From NCBI GenBank assembly GCA_000697335.1, contig JNEM01013948.1:1-16052 (forward strand): a stretch of 16,052 bases of DNA, given 5' to 3'. Each line of letters begins with the position of its first letter. The stretch's first letter is position 1. The position numbers and the translations under genes are program-made. Positions 12,189 through 16,052 of the stretch are shown here, piece after piece. The notes beneath the pieces are model-generated. The model ran no database searches, was not told where the DNA came from, and saw only the letters and a program-made list of their open reading frames with translations. Source of the stretch: Conidiobolus incongruus B7586. Its lineage: Eukaryota > Entomophthoromycota > Entomophthoromycetes > Entomophthorales > Conidiobolaceae.

Positions 12189-12698
12189 TTAAATTATTCT
12201 CAATTTTATAGCTTTTCGAAGTTCTTGAAACTCGACTGGAGATCTCTTTGGTCCGTGTCCTTTGCTCACAATATGAGCATTTAAATGATTTAAAGCTCCA
12301 TAAGCCTTGTTGCAGTTAGGATATTTACAAAGATAGAGGCGTTTCACTTCTTCATATTTGCTTCTTGGTCTTTTCTTGACAATTAGGTTGGGGGAGTTGT
12401 TGGTAAAATTGATGAATTGGTGCGACCAATTCAAGGTTGTGGGCTTTGTTAAAGATACTTGTTGAGGAGGAGCAGGAGATGAGCAAGTACTTGATAGGGT
12501 CATTGAAGGAAGACGAAGACTGTCTTTGCACTGAAAATGATCTACTTTGTTCTCTTTTTCAGATGGTTGTAATAAAGTCTCTGGAAAAGCAATATTGAAC
12601 GGAGGAAGATGAAAGCAAACAGGGGATTTCAAATTGTGTTTGCTATTCATTGGGCTCATTGAAGAGTAGTTATTGTATAAAGGGAATGGAGAATGCAT
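12189..12698 (-). CDS. Con7-like single C2H2 zinc-finger protein
   Basis: A 169-aa intronless gene, probably a nuclear DNA-binding regulator. Residues 1-107 are low-complexity, rich in Ser, Pro and Asn, with no known domain. The conserved C-terminal part begins KKRPRSKYEEVKRLY (108-122). It continues with one finger whose ligands are Cys124, Cys129, His142 and His148 (spacing C-x4-C-x12-H-x5-H) and ends HGPKRSPVEFQELRK. The blocks YEEV-x-RLY, KAYGALNHLNAH and HGPKR-x-P-x-EF match the family that I know from Con7 of filamentous fungi and relatives in zygomycetes, where it acts as a transcription factor in development; that is family knowledge, and this gene's targets are unknown. It is short compared with Con7 proteins. 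The start is the first ATG, with A at -3, and a TATA-like box lies 58 bp upstream. The protein looks complete. Confidence 0.88.
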   Translation of the reverse strand: MHSPFPLYNNYSSMSPMNSKHNLKSPVCFHLPPFNIAFPETLLQPSEKENKVDHFQCKDSLRLPSMTLSSTCSSPAPPQQVSLTKPTTLNWSHQFINFTNNSPNLIVKKRPRSKYEEVKRLYLCKYPNCNKAYGALNHLNAHIVSKGHGPKRSPVEFQELRKAIKLRII

Positions 12699-12755
12699 AT
12701 TAATTAATATATTTTCTAATTGAGATGATAATCAAATGTAAAGGATGGAGACTAG

Positions 12756-12763
12756 TATATATA
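12756..12763 (-). promoter_or_regulatory. TATA-like box of the zinc-finger gene
   Basis: TATATATA on the minus strand, 58 bp before the start codon, in a flank with more G+C than the desert, so it stands out. The short distance implies a short leader. Confidence 0.5.
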
Positions 12764-12785
12764 GTGAGACAAATACTAAAAATTA

Positions 12786-12796
12786 TTCACCCTTAA
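12786..12796. promoter_or_regulatory. TTCACCCTTAA motif, proximal copy
   Basis: It lies 88 bp upstream of the zinc-finger start codon. The exact 11-mer recurs at 15050-15060, and near-copies lie at 12983-12993 (TTCACCCTAAA) and, inverted, at 14714-14724 (TTAGGGGTGAA). A CCC core is unusual in this DNA, which suggests a factor-binding site. Confidence 0.35.
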
Positions 12797-12982
12797 TTAA
12801 AACTGTTTAGGGATAAACCATCTTCTATAATACTATGTATACCTATTTAACTATAATTTAATAATCTACTAAGGGGGCAAACTTAATACTAGAGACAAAT
12901 ATGGGAAAATAGAATAATTAACAGTTTAAGCAGAAAAATAAACGAATTCGAATTGAGAGCTAGCACCATTGAATTGATAATT

Positions 12983-12993
12983 TTCACCCTAAA
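12983..12993. promoter_or_regulatory. TTCACCCTAAA motif, distal copy
   Basis: It lies about 285 bp upstream of the zinc-finger start, in the same orientation as the proximal copy and differing from it in one base of eleven. Paired sites in one promoter are typical of real binding sites, but this is inferred from sequence only. Confidence 0.35.
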
Positions 12994-13199
12994 TTAACTA
13001 ACTTGAAACAGCAATGAATTTTAAATATAATAACTTGTTGAGTAATTAAAGTTTTGTCTATAATTCTTATATTGTATTGGTTGGTCAGTATTGAGCCTAG
13101 GAAATGGGAGAGGGATAAATTATTTGGCTAAATCTTTCACTATTTTCGTATTAGTCGAGTCAAACAAAGAGGGGTAGATTTCTTAATTAAGAATAACTA

Positions 13200-16052
13200 T
13201 AACCCATCTTTTTTTATTATTTCAATCAAGTGTAAAATATTAAACTATTTAGTTTTGAAACTACAGTTAATATATTTTATTTAATATTATATGATCAAAC
13301 AAATCAATACAACAAATTTAACTATTTATTTTATTTCGAAATATATTTGTTTAATTTCTCTCTTTGTGTTGACGGCGATACTTTATTTCAAAGATAATTT
13401 TGCTGGATTCATTGATATTTAAACTTGGTATAATAAATATATACCCTTCTCATTACATTAACTCTAATATAGTTCAATTATTTTTCAATTATATTATGTA
13501 TTTATTCAATATAATAAATCATATCAATAAACAACAATTAATATATTCGTATTAATACACTATATCAAATAGTTTGAGAAAATTGAATCTCTAATAGATT
13601 AAACTATTAATTGGTTTTAATATATTTAACCATATAATTTGGAAAACGTTATTGAATAATAGGAGTAATATAACCAATAACAGCTATCTTAAATCTTGAA
13701 TTTATTAAAATCTGCTAAAATATCTCAAACTAATTATTTATATTTTTGCTTAGTATTTAATTAAAGTCATACCTTGGTAAATAATTTAAAGCGTTCGCAG
13801 TTATATTACAAAGATCATATAATTCAATTGTGAGTATTATTTATGACCCATACTCGAATAGATATTCTATCATTTGAAGAAAAAATAAGAATTTTATAAA
13901 TTTTTACTATTAAATTATATATATAGTTCATATTTACCGATATAGTTTAAAATGAAAAAATCATGTAATATTGAATGAAATACATTTTTATTTTATCCCA
14001 ATATATACTAGTCTCTTAATTAATTACTTAATATAGTTAACTATCTAAAATTAAATAGAATACCCTTAAATATCGGAGTAATTAGAAATTTGTTAAATTT
14101 AATATTATATATGATATCATTTAACTGATATATTGAATATTATTTTTTTGATATATTCATTAATATTGTAAAAATGGCAGTTTATTTTTATATTACAAAT
14201 TATAAATCGTTTGTTTGTATAATTCAAAATGAAATATCCATTATATAATATATAAATATAATTAATTTTGAAATTTTGAGGTATTTAGTAAATTTGTAAT
14301 ATTTTGTTAAAGTTGAATTATAATCTAATTTGAAACAATATACAGATGATCTTGTTTAAATGTACAATAAAAATTCGTCAAAATTATTTAAAAAATATAC
14401 TTCTTAAAAACCTATTAGAGTATAACATAATAATAATGATTGATATATTTTAAACACTGAAGGTATTTTAATGTAATATTTGTTTAATATAATCTATATA
14501 TGAACAAAGTTTATTTTTTTAATACTGAATAATAATCAAAATTATATAGAATGTTCTATCTAATCACATTTTAATATTTTTTAATTAATTGGTCTATTTT
14601 CTTTTAATTTTCAAAATATTTAACTGTAGCCAATGTTATAGGTAATAAATTATTCATTAGTAAATATTTAGATTTTAACTAATATTTGTAATTGATTTTT
14701 GTTAGACCAATTTTTAGGGGTGAATATCAATTTTTCAATATTTTTAGTGGTTCAATATAAATAGATCATGATTGTTATTGAATGAATTAACTTATCACAT
14801 TACATTCACCAACTCTAAAAAAATCCATAGGCATTTACTAAAAATTAGTAATCTCTATTAAAAATTAGATTGAATATTATAGCTTAGAGAATATAAAATT
14901 CCAATATATAATTTTATTTCGTTAACCATTTAAATTCTGAATATCATAACTTAATTCATAATATTATATTTGATAAATATTGCCTTGATTACATCTGTTT
15001 TAAAATTTTTTTCCAATGTTGAACCATTTAATATCTTGAAAAAATAATTTTCACCCTTAAAAATTAGTTTACAAACAATATGAATTTATGACTATTATTT
15101 TCATTTTTCTATAAAATTTATAACTGAAAGTTATCATAAACAGTTATAATCTGTATATAGTGAGAAAACAAAATATATTCCAACTATCCAATATGAATTA
15201 AAGCTAATATTTTATGTCTAAATTTTAAGTCTTTTAATATAATATATTTTAATATATATATTGTTCTTTTTAAATTAAAAATTAATTTAAAGAAATTATT
15301 TTATAATTTAATTTATCAAAATTAGTTCTATAAATATAATAGTAGCTTTATCAATATAGTGTGAAGGAAAACTTAATATAAAAGTAATGTGATATAAAAT
15401 ATAACAATATAATATAGAAATGTAAACAAAGTTTCATTAAGCTTTAAACTATAATAAGTCACCAATATATTAAGATATATATTAGGTAATATTAATATAA
15501 TATAGTATTGATAGAAAATAGTCTTAATCTTAAGTATTAATATAAAAAACAATAGATAATGAGAATTAAGAAAAAAAGAACTTAGTTTATTAGATGATTT
15601 AATACTATTTATATAATTAATTTAGCTATAAGAGTATAAATTAATTATATAATTTATAATTAATTGCATTATATAGAAATATATATAAGAATCTAAAAAA
15701 CTTGTTTTTAACAAGTTTTAAAATATTAAATTTATATATAATTGAAATATATTCCATTATTAATAATTAAATTAAAACTAAATAATATAAATAATTAAAT
15801 ATATTTATAATAATGAATTTTATAAACTTATGCTTTTATTTTATCTAGTATATTATTATAAAATCTTATATATTTTAAAGCTAAAATATAAAAAATTATT
15901 TGAATTCAATTAAATTCAAAAATATAATATTAAATGCTAATTAGGTTGGAAAATTAAAATATTATTAAAATTTTTGAGTTTTAATATAAAAGTAATATAT
16001 AATTTCTAGTGAATATTAAATTATAAAAATATTATATATAATATATATAAAT
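13200..16052. other. AT-rich gene-free stretch at the right end
   Basis: No open frame of useful length, no RNA gene and no recognisable mobile-element part. It contains two TTCACCC-type motifs (14714-14724 and 15050-15060) and one small hairpin (15697-15719). From about 15200 onward it becomes almost pure A/T. Confidence 0.65.
15697..15719. repeat. Perfect 10-bp inverted repeat with 3-base loop
   Basis: The arms AAAACTTGTT and AACAAGTTTT flank a TTT loop. It is a potential hairpin in otherwise structureless AT-rich DNA, with no associated gene. Confidence 0.65.

Larger units (their letters stand above)
12764..13200 (-). promoter_or_regulatory. Upstream region of the zinc-finger gene
   Basis: Less AT-rich than the flanks, with AAGGGGGCAAAC (12870-12881), GAGCCTAGGAAATGGGAGAGGG (about 13094-13115) and AGAGGGGTAG patches (about 13169-13178). 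No frame stays open for long on either strand. Composition and position suggest promoter or leader sequence of the divergent minus-strand gene; an unseen small transcript is possible. Confidence 0.4.

Overview
The window looks like nuclear DNA from a very AT-rich, probably early-diverging fungus. By eye the non-coding DNA is roughly four-fifths A+T. Three observations support this. (1) Two genes are split by nine short GT-AG introns of only 50-56 bp. (2) The histone chaperone NAP1 ends in the CaaX-like tail CKQQ. (3) A short gene encodes a single C2H2 finger embedded in conserved blocks that I know from the fungal Con7-type transcription factors. I lean towards a Zoopagomycota- or Entomophthorales-like genome, but the sequence does not fix the taxon.

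Layout: 1-2060 is an AT desert with no gene. 2060-2459 is the NAP1 5' region, with an inverted CCAAT element, an (ATC)5 run, a GGG-core motif and a possible leader intron. 2460-3780 (+) is NAP1 in seven exons, 333 aa. 3781-4106 is a short convergent 3' region with two poly(A) signals and an (AT)10 run. 4107-5881 (-) is a group II PLP-dependent decarboxylase of the glutamate/cysteine-sulfinate type in four exons, 538 aa. Its 5' flank carries three tandem copies of a 32-bp unit (6081-6176). 6177-11270 is a long AT desert with small repeats and hairpins but no convincing gene. 11270-11660 is a base-composition island with a tentative 36-codon secreted-peptide ORF. 12189-12698 (-) is the single-exon Con7-like zinc-finger gene, with a TATA-like box and two copies of a TTCACCC motif upstream. 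From about 13200 to the end is a second gene-free AT desert.

The three genes do not form a pathway: one is a histone chaperone, one makes amino-acid-derived amines such as GABA or hypotaurine/taurine, and one is a probable transcription factor. Coding style differs. NAP1 uses many C-ending codons (AAC, TTC, GTC, ACC), as expected of a highly expressed gene in an AT-rich genome, whereas the decarboxylase uses mostly A/T-ending codons. I found no CRISPR array, tRNA, rRNA or intact mobile element, and no complete new multi-gene system. The most interesting unexplained signals are the 32-bp tandem array upstream of the decarboxylase, the repeated GGG-core motifs near NAP1 and the zinc-finger gene, and the island at 11270-11660.
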